Below are positions 24,989 through 37,285 of a stretch of DNA of 64,000 nucleotides, one piece after another. A program made the position numbers and the translations under genes. The notes below the pieces were generated by a model. That model was not told the origin of the DNA. It made no database searches and saw only the letters and a list, made by a program, of their open reading frames with translations. Source of the DNA: Tieghemostelium lacteum (taxonomy: Eukaryota; Evosea; Eumycetozoa; Dictyosteliales; Raperosteliaceae); NCBI GenBank assembly GCA_001606155.1, contig LODT01000013.1, positions 124,001 to 188,000 on the forward strand. The letters are read 5' to 3'. Within the stretch, counting starts at the first letter, position 1. Every line of letters begins with the position of its first letter.

Positions 24989-27900
24989 ATGTCATCAGTT
25001 AAGGTAGCTGTAAGAGTTAGACCATTTAACGGTAGAGAAAAGGAAAGAAATGCAGAGTTAATTGTCAATATGAATAATAAGACAACTGTCTTGACAAGAC
25101 CTGCAATGCTAAGAGTCAACCCAACAGCACCACCAACACCAGAAGACGAAAAAATATTTACATTTGATCACAGCTATTGGTCTTTTGATAGTAATGATTC
25201 TCATTTTGCCTCACAAAAGACTGTATTTGATGATTTGGGTAGAGAAGTTTTATCAAATGCCTGGGAAGGTTTTAATTGTAGTATATTTGCATATGGTCAA
25301 ACTGGTTCAGGTATGTGTTTAACATTTAAATCATTTAGATGAGATAAGTGGAGAAAAGTGTTTTTAAGAGGAATGAATAGTTTTATGCATAATATCATTC
25401 ACTAAATTCACCACACTCACACTTACATTCACCCTCCCACAGTCAATCCATAAAAATTAAAAACTAATCTCAAAAATCTTTACTCATCTTATAATTTGAT
25501 CATTTTATATATTAGGTAAATCATATAGTATGCTTGGATATGGTGAAGATAAAGGTATTATTCCATTGGTTTGTGAAGAGATGTTTGAAAGAATTAATAA
25601 TACTACTACAACAGCCTCTGAACAAACTGTATTCAAAGTTGAGGTATCATTCATGGAAATTTATAATGAAAGAGTAAAAGATCTTTTAAATCCCAAAAAT
25701 AACAAGGCTGGTGGTTTAAAAGTCAGAAATAATCCAGCAACTGGACCCTATGTCGAAGATCTCTCTAAATTAGCTGTCAAATCTTTTCAAGAAATTGATA
25801 TGCTCATGGATGAAGGTTCAAAAGCACGTACTGTAGCTTCAACTAACATGAATGCAACATCATCACGTTCACATGCCGTTTTTACAATTGTATTCACTCA
25901 ATCAAAAGTAAGATATCTCATAAACCCCCACACTCTTTTATAAAAAAAATCTAGAAATTATTAACATTTAATGTGATAATGAAAATTTAGATTGATAAAG
26001 CTAGAGGTACAGCAATTGACAGAGTCAGTAAAATTAGTTTAGTAGATTTAGCAGGATCAGAAAGAGCAGCAAGTACAGGTGCAACAGGTGTCAGATTAAA
26101 GGAGGGTGCAAATATTAATAAATCTTTGTCGACATTGGGTAAGGTTATATCAGCATTGGCTGAGAACTCAACTACCAAAAAGAATGTATTTGTACCCTAC
26201 AGAGACTCTGTTTTGACCTATCTTTTGAAAGAATCACTTGGTGGTAACAGTAAGACTATTATGATTGCCGCAATTTCACCAGCTGATATCAACTATGAAG
26301 AGACTCTATCGACACTACGTTATGCAGATTCTGCGAAAAAGATTAAGACAGTGGCTGTTGTCAATGAAGATGCTCAGTCTAAACTCATTAGAGAACTTCA
26401 AGCTGAAGTTGAGAGACTTAAACTGATGATGGGTAATGGAGGAACTGCCATGCCCCAAGATTTCAAGTTTATGACTGGTGGTCAAGACCAATTTGATGAT
26501 AATGGTTTGGTATTGTCTTTGAATGAAAAGATTGAAAGTTATGAGAAATTGATGACTGAACTCAATAAATCATGGGAAGAGAAACTGTCAGAGGCTGAGA
26601 AGGTCAGAGTAGATCGTATGGCAGCTCTAAAGGATATGGGTGTTGCAATTAAAGTTGTATCTTCCATTCCACATTTAGTCAATCTAAATGAAGATCCTTT
26701 AATGTCAGAGTCACTTTTGTACTATGTCAAAGAAGGTATTACAAGAATTGGTAGATCAGATTCACAAATTCCTCAAGATATTATATTGAATGGTCTGAAT
26801 ATCCATAAAGAGCATTGTATCTTACAGAATAACAATGGTGTTGTAACTATCCTTCCACCACCAACTCCAAAAGAGGCACTGGACCAAAGTAGTCCTAGAT
26901 CATTCATCTATGTCAATGGAGTTGAGATCAATTCACCTACTACACTTATCACAGGTAATCGTGTTATTTTGGGTAATAACCATATATTCCGTTACAATAA
27001 TCCAGAGGAAGCTGCTAAACTGGCAAAAGAGAGAGGATCAACCTCTAATACTAGTTTCCAGTCTTTGAATGTTCAATCTGAACAGGCTGATCAGATTGTT
27101 GATTACGATTTTGCTTTGAATGAGTTGGCTAGTATCCAAGGAAATCTTGCAATGTCCAAACACATTAACGATAAACAAGAATACAAGAAACAAATGAAAG
27201 CTCTCTATGAACAAATTCGTCAACAATTGGAAGTGGATATCGATACTGAAACTAAAGAGAAAAGAGAGAAATTGGCAATTTTGGCTATTAGAAGATGGAG
27301 AAACAAGGTTTTTAGATCAAAGCTGTTGAATAAGATTAGTTATATCATTTTGGCATTGAACGAAGCTAATGCAATTTCTGAGACTTTGCAAAAGAATGTT
27401 AATCTCTCTTTGAAACTATTTGCACTCTATCCTGAACCAGAACAGATTTCTGATAGTGTTGATTATGATACTGATTGGAGAAAGACTCAAGTAGCTATTC
27501 AAGTCATCAAGAAGGATAGTGGTGAGTCAACCCTGATTTCTGATCAGGATTTTATGGATCGTATCTATTCCATGAGAGAACTCTACCAAAATGATGGATC
27601 ATTGTCAGATAGTGGGTTGGATGTAGACCCTTTCCAAGTTAACTTTGATCAGGATACACTTATTGGTTTATCACATATCTATATGAAGAATATACTCTAT
27701 CTCTTTGATATTAAACGTCCAGTACCTATACTCGATCAGAATGGCTCACAAATTGGTTATTTAAATGTATCTATTAGTTCTCAGTCACAGTCCATCTCTT
27801 TAGATGACAGAAACTATTTTATATGTTCAGAGAATTCATCTCACAATCACAATGGAAATGGGGAATCTCAAAGTGGAACCAGTTCACCAAATAGTAACTC

Positions 27901-30900
27901 TAGTGATGATCATCATAATCATAGTATAAATGGAACCACTTCTAAATCCTATTTGATTAAGAATCAACCAATTCAAGTTCACATCTCTATCGATGGTTTC
28001 ACAGACTTCAAAGCTGGAAGTGATGAGATTTTCATTAGATACCTCTTCAATGGTGAACAGTACCAATCAGCAGACTACCAATCACCACAGACTTTCACCT
28101 ACAGTAACACTATTGAAATCAAGCAATGTAATGATGAATTTTTGAAATATCTCCAAACTCAGTATTTGGCTATAGAGGTCTATGGAAAGAAGGTATCTCT
28201 AACAGATTCACAAAGTATTGATGATCAGTCTCTTAAGCAACCTCTAATGGAGACCTTTGAGTTCTTAGCATCTTTAAATATCTATGAGTCCGATGGTCAA
28301 CAGAATGATGAATACAAACCAGTACACATTCTAGAAGATCCCTATGCATCTAATGCCAATGTACCTTCAGTTACATTCCGTCTCAAAAAAGAAAAGACAC
28401 AAAGACAAATTCAATTGAAATTCTTAAAATCTGATGAAAACACTCAGTCACAGAAACAACAAAGATCACTACAGAAACCAAATCAACAACACATTACACA
28501 ACAAATTCAACCTGAGATTAAAGATTGTCGTTCTGCAAAGATTACCAATATTAGAATTATTGGTAAAAAGAGAGAGACTTCTGGATTTGTTCCATCTACA
28601 TCATCTTCATCTCAAGGTGTACCAAATCTACCAAAGTCCACTAGTATCATTGATCTTTCAGCTAATGCCAATACTCCATCCACTCCATCTAATCCAAGAT
28701 CCATTAATATCAATACACCATCAACTCCAATGACACCATATTCAACATCACTAGGTAACTCATCACTTCAATCCACACCTAATAATGCTAGTTCCACCAA
28801 TTTATCTCTTCTTAAAGAAGTACTCACCAACTCAACTCCTGGTGCTAACAATAATAACCCAAGCCAATCTATAAACAATACACCTAGTCAGAACCAATCT
28901 AATGTCATTAACCAGATAAGTGATGAAATTATCGAATTACCAATTATCGACTACTCAAATGACTCTGTTTTGTTGTCTTGGAGAACTATTGATCCTACTA
29001 TTCTATTGAACCAAAATACTAGAAAAGGAGACAAGATAATCTTTACATTGTTATTTGAGGTATCAATTAATGGTTTCCCAGACTATGTAACTATAAGTAA
29101 AGATATATCAGTCAAAATATTATCATCAGATTCATTGGTTAATGTAACAGAAGGCTCGAATACCAGTATGTCTAATTTATTAGACCGTTTCAAAACTCAC
29201 TTTAAAGGTAGAGAATCCATCCTCGGATCAGAGCCATCTATAAGTGCAGGTGCTGTGTTTAATGTATATTTAACTAAATCCAGACAACTAGAACATCAGT
29301 ATCGTATTGGTGAGATGATTGATCTGCATCAAGAGAATATCATCAAACTTGGATACTCAATGAAAATGGAGAAACTTCGTCAGGAATTGGATCTTCGTGA
29401 GAAGATTAATATAGTTCATGAGAAGCAACAACATTCTGATGGTAGTGGCAGTGGAGATCAACTTACTCAACACAGTCACACTGAAACTGGTACTAGTAAC
29501 CTCAATATCGAAGAGATTGTAAAGAAAATGTCCATGATGAATAATATCTCTTCACAAAAGAGAAAACAACAAGATACCCAAAGAAAGAGATCAAGTACCA
29601 TTATTGAGGTTAAAGTCAAAGAAGTTGCATCCTCTGCACTTTTGAAAGAAGATGAAATGTCTGGTTATCTAAAGAAGAAATCAGCATTTAAAGAAGACTG
29701 GAAACCCAGATGGTTTGTATTCAAAAGACCATATCTATACATTAGTCACTCTGAAAAGGAAGGTGCTCAGAAACAAAAGAAGATTGATTTGACCAATTCC
29801 TCTGTTGCCCCACAAGAAGATGTTCCATTTGGGTTCGCTATTATCCTTCTAAGAAGAGTTTGGTTACTACAAGCCTCAACCAACGATGAAAGAGAGAAAT
29901 GGATGCAAATGTTGGATCCATTGAGAAAAGTAACTGAATTAAAGAACGAAGAAATTAGATCTGCTAAACAACAAATTGAAAAATCCTCTTCACAATTGGA
30001 CCAAATCAAATCTCAATTACAACTAGGTCAACAAGTTGTATTGGCTAAACAAAAGGAGATTGAAGATTTGACAAATTCTATAAGTCAATTGCAGTTGGAG
30101 AAAGAGTTTATTCAGCAGCAGATGGAGTCCTTTAGAGATGATATAAATATGCGTGATGAGGAGATTAATACCCTTAGAGAGACTCAAAACGAACTGATGC
30201 AGAGACTCTCTGGTCAGGTACAGGATCTACAAGTTTCCAACGATAACAAGGAAGTCCAAATTGGAAGTCTTTCCAATACCTTGTCTTCTACAAACCAGTT
30301 GATTGAACATATGAATCAACAGGCTAAATCCTATAAAGATGTAAAAGATATGCAAGTTGAACAGCTGGCCAAAGAGACTCTGACACTTCGTGAGAATCTT
30401 GAAAAGTTCACTGAAAAATTGACAGAATGTAAAATAACAATGGAGCAAATGGAAAAGCAAGCTGTGGAGAAAGACAGCACTATCAAAGACCTCTCTCAGA
30501 AACTATCATTTAAGGAACAAGACAGCTCTTTGAAACAGAATCAAATTGATATTCTCAGTAAGACTGTTGAGCAATCTAGTGTTGCAATGAAAGAGATTTC
30601 TCATCAGTATTCAACTACAACTCAGGTTAATGAAAAACAAATTCAAGTCAAAGAAGAAGAGATTGATACCATCAATAGTGCCTACCAGAATGAATCTAAT
30701 AAACTCAAGGACCAAACCAATCAATTGACTCTTCTAACCCAGACATTACGTGGTCAAATGAAGACTATGGAACAATCCAACCAAACTCAAAAAGAGTCAT
30801 CACAACAGGATCAAAAGAGACTACTATTACTTTTACAAGACTTGGAAAGCGGTCTAGGTAAAGCCTCACAAACTATAACAGAACAAAGCCACCAGAATAT

Positions 30901-31663
30901 GTTGTTGAAGAAAGAATTGGAAGAATCCAAGAAACTCAAAGACCAGAGTCAAGCACTAGAAAAACAAATTCATTTGTTTAAACAACGTCTTGTTCAGTCT
31001 GAAGATAAACTCATTGATAGGGAATGTGAGAATACTATTCTATCGGATAAATTGAAACTCTGGGAAGAGGAAATTAAGATTAAAGATTCTAAATTGGCAC
31101 TACTTGAGAATAATGTAAAGGAAGTACGTGCTGAGTATGCAAATGGTATGGCATTCTCTAGAGAGTTCTCTAATCAAGCTGATCATGCAAGTGCTGGAAA
31201 GAATTCTCGTAAATCTAAAGCATTGACAACTGAAGAGCAGATTGAGTCCATGAGAGAATCATCTATTGCACATCAGACCCACAATGCATTCTTGAATCTA
31301 CAGATTCAGCGTTTGGAAAATGAAAATAGACAACAAGAGAAAGTCTACTCTGAGACCATTCAGAGAATCAAAAAGGATCTTCAACAGAGAAATCAACAAA
31401 ATATAGCATTTATGAAACAACAAGCCGGTGAGGAAGTGGTAAAGAAAATGGAAGATCAAATTTCAAATATAGATCAATTGAAAAAGAAATATTTTGTCTC
31501 TTTAGTTGTCTCTGCAAAACTACAAAATGTAATGATGGGTAATATGTGTAATGTAGATGCCTATGAAATGTATGAACATGCTGTTGAACAACATATTTTA
31601 GATGAAAATCAATGGCCTGGTTGGATTTCTGAAAATATAAATAAGAATCATAGTAATCAATAA
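24989..31663 (+). CDS. kif1: Kinesin-3 motor, Unc104/KIF1 type
   Basis: Exons 24989-25310, 25516-25907 and 25991-31663 give 2,128 residues. The N-terminal motor (about 1-355) starts [11 protein letters not shown] and has the P-loop GQTGSGKS, switch [12 protein letters not shown] and switch [10 protein letters not shown]; the first intron falls inside the P-loop. After it come the FHA domain (about 485-590, RIGRSD), the KIF1B-type region, Gln/Ser-rich linkers, and a pleckstrin homology domain near 1460-1550 ([11 protein letters not shown] ... WKPRWFVF ... EREKWMQ). The last 570 residues are long coiled coil. Kinesin-3 motors carry membrane organelles toward microtubule plus ends; in Dictyostelium, Unc104 drives fast vesicle transport. 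Having a long coiled coil after the PH domain differs from animal KIF1A, where PH is terminal. Confidence 0.95.
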
Positions 31664-31685
31664 TTATAATAATTATAATAATAAT

Positions 31686-31745
<60 letters not shown>

Positions 31746-32121
31746 TTATAAATCATAAATCTAAAAATATTAATCATTTTATTTATACCAATATTGTTAA
31801 TAAATAACTTTAGTACATTTATTAAATTCAATTTCTGTATTTGTTATTTGAAAATCTTATAATAAATCTATTAAACACAATCAAAAAATATATCACCTTT
31901 TAATTTGAAAAGATAAATCTTTGGCCTATCTAAATTGAGTGAAATGAGAAAATAAATAACATAACATTTAAAATAATTTATTTTTTTTTTTATGTTACAA
32001 AATGTTAAATAATAATTATTATTTAATTGTTCTGTAAATTAAACATCTATTTTTCATTTATATTAAAATATTTTATGTTTTTATCCATCATATTTCAAAA
32101 ATAAATCATTATATCACATTT
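31664..32121. other. Spacer with (TAA)n microsatellite
   Basis: Positions about 31664-31743 are an AAT/ATA trinucleotide array, interrupted at first and then pure for about 17 units. The remaining bases to 32121 are AT-rich without recognised features. Confidence 0.7.
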
Positions 32122-32156
32122 TTGAAGTTTTTTTTTTTATTTTATTGTTTACCTAA

Positions 32157-32660
32157 AATGTCTTTAACTGGAAATAATCCCTCTAGTTTACATCCTGTTA
32201 CTATAAGTGATAATACACTTCTAGAAATTAAAGATAAGTTAAAAACTTCACTATTAAATCCTCGACCTATTGCATTGGTTTATGTATTAGGGCTTTGTTA
32301 TTCCCCTTCAGAATCAGTACATGCTCATTAGGCCATCTTTACACAATTTACCATTATTCAATTACTATTTAAACTGGAGAATACAAATAAACCAATTTCT
32401 GTTCAATGGGCAATTTTGTCAGACATAGTAGTGTCTCTACAGAATCTGGAAATACCAAAGGAAAAGGTGGGTGGAGAATCTCCAACGAAATTCCAGAAAT
32501 GGTGATGAAGTAGCTGCTCATAGAATATTGGATTTACTCATGGATACTTGAACTTCTCAAGAAGATAGAATTAGAATCTTAAATTGATATAAAGAACTCA
32601 AATCATCTGAAAGAATGGATAGAAATTCTAAAGAAAGAAAAAGACGAAAGACCCACATGT
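32157..32660 (+). pseudogene. Broken coding remnant of unknown origin
   Basis: The stretch begins with an ATG and a clean run of about 57 codons (MSLTGNNPSSLHPVTISDN ... LVYVLGLCYSP), and the following 330 bases still read like protein (for example NKPISVQWAILSDIVVSLQN, later RNGDEVAAHRILDLLMD and ending in a basic SKERKRRK-like tail). It is broken in several places, so it looks like a fossil gene or element fragment. I do not recognise the family. It is followed directly by a 23-base inverted repeat. Confidence 0.45.
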
Positions 32661-32664
32661 AATT

Positions 32665-32725
32665 GCAAATACAATAATTATTGTTTTTTATATAAAAAAA
32701 TCAAAATAATAATTATTGTATTTGC
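32665..32725. repeat. Inverted repeat, 23-base arms
   Basis: Arms 32665-32687 and 32703-32725 pair over 23 bases with one mismatch (GCAAATACAATAATTATT...), separated by 15 bases of A/T. It could be the fold-back end of a small transposon or a transcript hairpin. It lies at the end of a broken coding remnant. Confidence 0.75.
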
Positions 32726-33098
32726 TATCACAAAATGGATAAACATGGTGATTGTGGAAAAATTGACATCTATCAGTGGAAACATTAGCAATAAATAATT
32801 GTAAATATAAGGATTCCTGAGAATGGGTTGTTACGACTCAAGAGACTAGTAGAACATACAACAATAATAAAAAGAGGAATTATTATTATTCTTAAATTAT
32901 ATAATTTTTTGGGTTTTTATATTTATACATTCTTAGAAAAATGAGTAAATAGATATAGAAATCTTAAAACCAAAAATATCTTTTATTAATAATTTCCCCC
33001 TTTAAAGAATTTTTGATTATCTTTTGTTTTGATAAATTTAAACATTTTTTTTTAGTTGGATTTTATGAAATCTGTAGATTAACCAATTGATAAAAAAA
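32726..33098. other. Intergenic spacer
   Basis: AT-rich. A less AT-rich patch at about 32810-32865 (GGTTGTTACGACTCAAGAG) has no recognised identity and may be a further piece of the remnant upstream. Confidence 0.4.
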
Positions 33099-34271
33099 AT
33101 GAACAACTATGAAGCTATAAACACTAAAATTAATTCTTTTTTGGATATGTTATCAACTCAAGTTGAAGATACCCAAACATTTCCTGATAGACCAACTAGA
33201 ATGCAAATTGTAAAATCTTCAAAATCTCTATCGCATGAAATCACTAAAAGTAATGTACTGTTTAAATTTAAACCAATTTATTGAATTTTGAATTAATATT
33301 GACCAAATTACTGTATTTAATATTTAGTATCATTATTATTACAAGATATTAGAGCAAAAGAAGAGTTTTTCAGTAATATTGTTGAATGTTTAGATAATCT
33401 ATTTAGTATATATCAAGCATTAGCAAGTTACTCTTGTCAGACTTTATTTAGATCCATTCAAAACTATTATAGAAAACTATTAAAATCATTATTGGACTTA
33501 TTCACAGTCTATCAAGAACAAGAGCAATCTTTAGGCGAAGATGAAGAAAATGTGGTATCAAAACAGGTTACTGGTTTAGCTTGGAAATGTTGTGAGGAAT
33601 TTGAAAAGATGCCTATTAATAATACTGTAGCTCTCTATTTGAGATCTAAAGAATTGAATTCAATGATTCAAGATGCTTTAGATGAAATGGAAGATATCGA
33701 GAAAAAATTGAGAAAAGCCACTGGGGAGTTAGGTGCTGTTAAAGATACTAATAAACCAGGTGCTTTGAGAGACAGTCAAAAAGTAGATGATTTTGAAAAT
33801 GAAGATGACGATGAAAACGAAGAAGACGATGATTTTGAACAAGAAGACGATGACGATTTCTTTGATGATGGATCACTAGAGATTGTAAATAATCTCACTA
33901 AAGAAGAATCAGTTATATTATTTGACATTTGTGATTGTATTAGAGTCTCTCAAAAAGCCACTAAACTCTATCAAGAGGTAATGAAATCTATACAACCACA
34001 AGACAAAGACGATACCACAAATGATCCAAAACAAAATGCAAATACACACGAACAGATTCTAAACAAAATCAATGAACTCTCAAAGAACATTGATGACATT
34101 GCTTCTGCCATCTATCCGCCACTAAACACCCAATACCTCACCAGTCAAATTTCCATCATCAAAGTCTTCAATTTTGAAATTCTATCCGATTTGAAATCAA
34201 ATTTTAAATCCTTATCCATCCCACAAAAATTTGAAGAACCACTAGACTCCTTATTACTCAATGCTAAATAA
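33099..34271 (+). CDS. ccndbp1: CCNDBP1/GCIP (Grap2 and cyclin-D-interacting) family protein
   Basis: Exons 33099-33249 and 33328-34271 give 364 residues. The start is the ATG at 33099. The protein is helical, with two segments diagnostic of the vertebrate CCNDBP1 family: INNTVALYLRSKELNSMIQ followed by ALDEMED (vertebrate NKAAALLMLTKN ... AHEEMEQ), and LSKNIDDIASAIYPPL (vertebrate ISPSVDDLALSIYPPM). An acidic run (DDENEEDDDFEQEDDDDFFDD) sits between them where the vertebrate protein also has acidic residues. Family members bind D-type cyclins and helix-loop-helix proteins in animals and dampen proliferation; the amoeba role is unknown. The family is widespread in eukaryotes but rarely annotated, and I am fairly confident of the match. 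Confidence 0.8.
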
Positions 34272-34740
34272 ACAACATAGTCTTTATCAAATATATTAAT
34301 TATACTGCTGAATTTTTTTACCCATAAAAATATGTCGGTTTTGATTGAGATACCGAAAATGATTTTTACAAATTATTTCTTAATGATTCTCTTTGAATGG
34401 TTGTATGAAGTTTATATTTACACATAGTATAAATTTTGTCTTTAAAAGGGAGTTTTTTCTTTTTAAAGACTAATTCCATTGTAACTACAGTTTAAACTGA
34501 GGGAATTAAACAGAATACCATGGTAATTCATAGTACATATTAATCTGTCAATGATTTTTGTGTCTCCTTTTATCCAACATTTTTTATAATTGTAAATTTT
34601 AATGATAAATCTGCTCCTAATTGTCCAAAACCTTTACCAATATTACAAACATATTAATTTTACAAATATTTAGTTTGAATAGGAAGTAAAATATAAAATG
34701 TTATTATATTTATATACAAAATAATTTATAGACATTGTCT
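34272..34740. other. Spacer with clustered hairpins, possible small RNA locus
   Basis: Between convergent genes. ACCCATAA at 34320-34327 matches the DUSE box [A/T]CCCA[C/T]AA that stands about 60-70 bases before many Dictyostelium small-RNA starts. At about 34438-34470 GTCTTTAAAA pairs with TTTTAAAGAC, and at about 34471-34508 TAATTCC pairs with GGAATTA around the palindrome CAGTTTAAACTG. I cannot match the sequence to an snRNA, snoRNA or class I RNA. Confidence 0.3.
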
Positions 34741-36615
34741 TTATTTGATTGAATGTTTGAAATTAATAGTGTCTCTGGTATCAGAGAAATCATCCCATTT
34801 AACTATACAACCAGCCCAATTGGTGGAGATGATTTCCATTGAATGGGGAGACCATGCTAAGTCTCTTATGGTGCCTCTTTGATCTTTTAGTATTTGTACA
34901 AGTTTACCTGTTAGAGTCTCATAAATGTAAATGTTACCTTGAAATGAACCAGTGTAGATGTATTTTTGAGCTGTGGTCTCTGTAGGTGAGAAATAACATC
35001 TGATGAGAGTTTGTTCAACAGAGTGACCTTGATAGGTCATAAGTGAGGAATCATTCTTGTTTTTGGGAACTGTTGGTAGATCTATATGGGGTCTTATTCT
35101 GTAATCCCAAAAGAATCTGCCAATGGTATGTCTTTGTTGTAGGTCACTACTATTATTGAGAACTGACATGTTTGACATTTTTCTGGTGTCCCATAGTTTG
35201 GCAGAATGATCTTTACTGTTACTGAGAAGATACACACCATCGCCTTTTGGTGTTACATGTGTCAGACCGTGATGATGACCTGCCATTACACCTATAGGTT
35301 TATGAGGTTTACCTCTACCTAGAGAGGAAACTTTCTCTGAATCAGACTTTTGATTCAGAGTTCTTCTATCCCAAAGTTTAATAAAACAGTCATCTGAACC
35401 AGTGGCAAATATATTACCACTCTGATCTAGATAACAAACACTGTTTACATCATCACCATGTCCTCTAAATTCCAGAATTTTTCTCTTTTCTACTAAATCG
35501 TAGAGATATATATAACCATCTAAACTACCTGCTAAAATCTCATGATTATTAGGTGAGAATTTCAAACTGAATACACAACATCTATCAGAGTTTGTGTCTA
35601 AGTCTAGAGGTATATGATCAGAAGGTTCTTCATTTGCACTATTACTAACACCATCTCTAATTTTACATAATTGAATAAACGGACTCCAAGATGAATAAAT
35701 AAGATGACTTTGATCCGAACTGTAATCGGTATCTATTATAGACCAATTGATATCTCTAGCCTGTATATAACTAGTCTCTTTCCAAGTAGTGGTATTATAG
35801 AATCTTATCATTCTATCTTGTGAAGCAGTCATAAAACTCTGACCGTCTTGAGATAGTTTACAACAGAATATCTTAAAACCAGTTTGATTGATATCAACAG
35901 GTATACTATTTGGTAGATAGTGATTTGATATTCTAATATTCTTATTATTCCAATTTCCATAGATTTCCCTCTTCAATAGATACTCTTGTAGTGTTGTATT
36001 TTCATTTCTAACTCTATTTAAATATTCAATTTTAATTTTTTCATTATTTATATCTACAGGTTTCATTATTTCTTCATCTTGCTCTTCTTCTTTCTTCTTC
36101 TTTTCACCATTATTATTATTACTATTACTATTACTATTACTATCATTATTAGGAGTTTGGTAATTATTTGTCAAATAATTCATATAATATGAATTTAAAA
36201 CCTGAGAAAATGTACCTATTGCACCCATACCACTTTGTCTTAGTAATTCCGATAAAACACCATCTTCTAAATTTATCATTTCTTCATCATCGTCATATAC
36301 TTCTTCTTCGTCTTCATATTCTTCTTCTTCATCTTCATCAAAATAATCTTCCTCATTATTATCATTATTATTACTATTAAAATATTGATAAATATAACCG
36401 TTATTATTATTATTATTGTTAATGTTATTATTTCTTCTAACACTACTATTATTGTCATTATTATTAGGATTAGAAGTAGTTAAATTATCGCTAAAACCAT
36501 CATCAACACCGTCATCTTCAACATCTTCATTATCATATTCATCTTTTTGTTCTATATCATAAAAGTATTCATCATCGTCATCGTCAATACCAGATGTACC
36601 ATCACTTGAAGACAT
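34741..36615 (-). CDS. dcaf11: WD40 protein, DCAF11/WDR23 type
   Basis: One exon of 624 residues; the start is the ATG at 36615 (MSSSDGTSG). Residues 1-190 are strongly acidic with Asn runs. WD40 repeats fill about 230-615: DRMIRFYNTTTW, GSLDGYIYLYD, GHGDDVNSVCYL, GSDDCFIKLWDRRT, SKDHSAKLWDTRK, and a last pair with LIRCYFSPTETTAQKYIYTG and TIRDLAWSP. The WDYR segment followed by DSSLMTYQGHSVEQTLIRC is specific to DCAF11/WDR23 (WDYRW...SVMTYRGH...TLIRC). In animals DCAF11 is a substrate receptor of the CUL4-DDB1 ubiquitin ligase and restrains Nrf-type stress transcription factors; substrate adaptor is the likely role here. Confidence 0.88.
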   Translation of the reverse strand: MSSSDGTSGIDDDDDEYFYDIEQKDEYDNEDVEDDGVDDGFSDNLTTSNPNNNDNNSSVRRNNNINNNNNNNGYIYQYFNSNNNDNNEEDYFDEDEEEEYEDEEEVYDDDEEMINLEDGVLSELLRQSGMGAIGTFSQVLNSYYMNYLTNNYQTPNNDSNSNSNSNNNNGEKKKKEEEQDEEIMKPVDINNEKIKIEYLNRVRNENTTLQEYLLKREIYGNWNNKNIRISNHYLPNSIPVDINQTGFKIFCCKLSQDGQSFMTASQDRMIRFYNTTTWKETSYIQARDINWSIIDTDYSSDQSHLIYSSWSPFIQLCKIRDGVSNSANEEPSDHIPLDLDTNSDRCCVFSLKFSPNNHEILAGSLDGYIYLYDLVEKRKILEFRGHGDDVNSVCYLDQSGNIFATGSDDCFIKLWDRRTLNQKSDSEKVSSLGRGKPHKPIGVMAGHHHGLTHVTPKGDGVYLLSNSKDHSAKLWDTRKMSNMSVLNNSSDLQQRHTIGRFFWDYRIRPHIDLPTVPKNKNDSSLMTYQGHSVEQTLIRCYFSPTETTAQKYIYTGSFQGNIYIYETLTGKLVQILKDQRGTIRDLAWSPHSMEIISTNWAGCIVKWDDFSDTRDTINFKHSIK

Positions 36616-37285
36616 ATTTCCCAAAAAAATTAAAATTTAATTAAAAAAAAAATAATTAAAGTTAAAAAAAATCTACACAGAAGAGTTCTTTGAGTTCTTG
36701 TGAACAAATCATTTGTTTTTAGACTAAATCAAGTTCTCCCATAGAGACAATTTTATTTTTTTGAATTTCGAACACAAGTAAATTATAAAAATTTAATAGA
36801 ATACTTATATTTATATTAAAACAGAACAACACCAAAAATAGATAAATTTGACTCTTTAGATTTGGTATTCATACCAATAAGCAAAATTGTTGATTTACAT
36901 TTTTTTTTATTTCCTCAAAAATGTTAATGGGTTTGAATATATGAAAAAAAGACAACTGTTATGAATATTAATTTTTTTGTAAATCTATTACTACATATTC
37001 ACTATATAACTATCTATTCCTTAATCATACCCCCACATTAATATCAAAAAATAACTATTTATAGACTAAAGTGGATTTATACCCCACCAAAAAAAATTTA
37101 TCATTATTTCAAAAATTTCAAGATGTGTTTGAGTGGTAATGGAATAACGGTTCTTATTTTTGATTTTATAATAATAAATTGGTTTTTTCTTTGCGACAAA
37201 AAACATTTCTTTTTTAATTTTTTTATATTTATAAATCTTTTATTGAGTATACTAAATATTTATTTAGTCCATAGTGTTGCTGAAT
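36616..37285. other. Divergent intergenic spacer
   Basis: 670 bases, very AT-rich, upstream of the WD40 gene (minus) and the gelsolin-related gene (plus). No RNA gene or repeat recognised. Confidence 0.5.

Noticed and set aside
31664-31743. Regular repeat resembling an array
   Set aside because: It is a trinucleotide microsatellite without spacers, so not a CRISPR-type structure.
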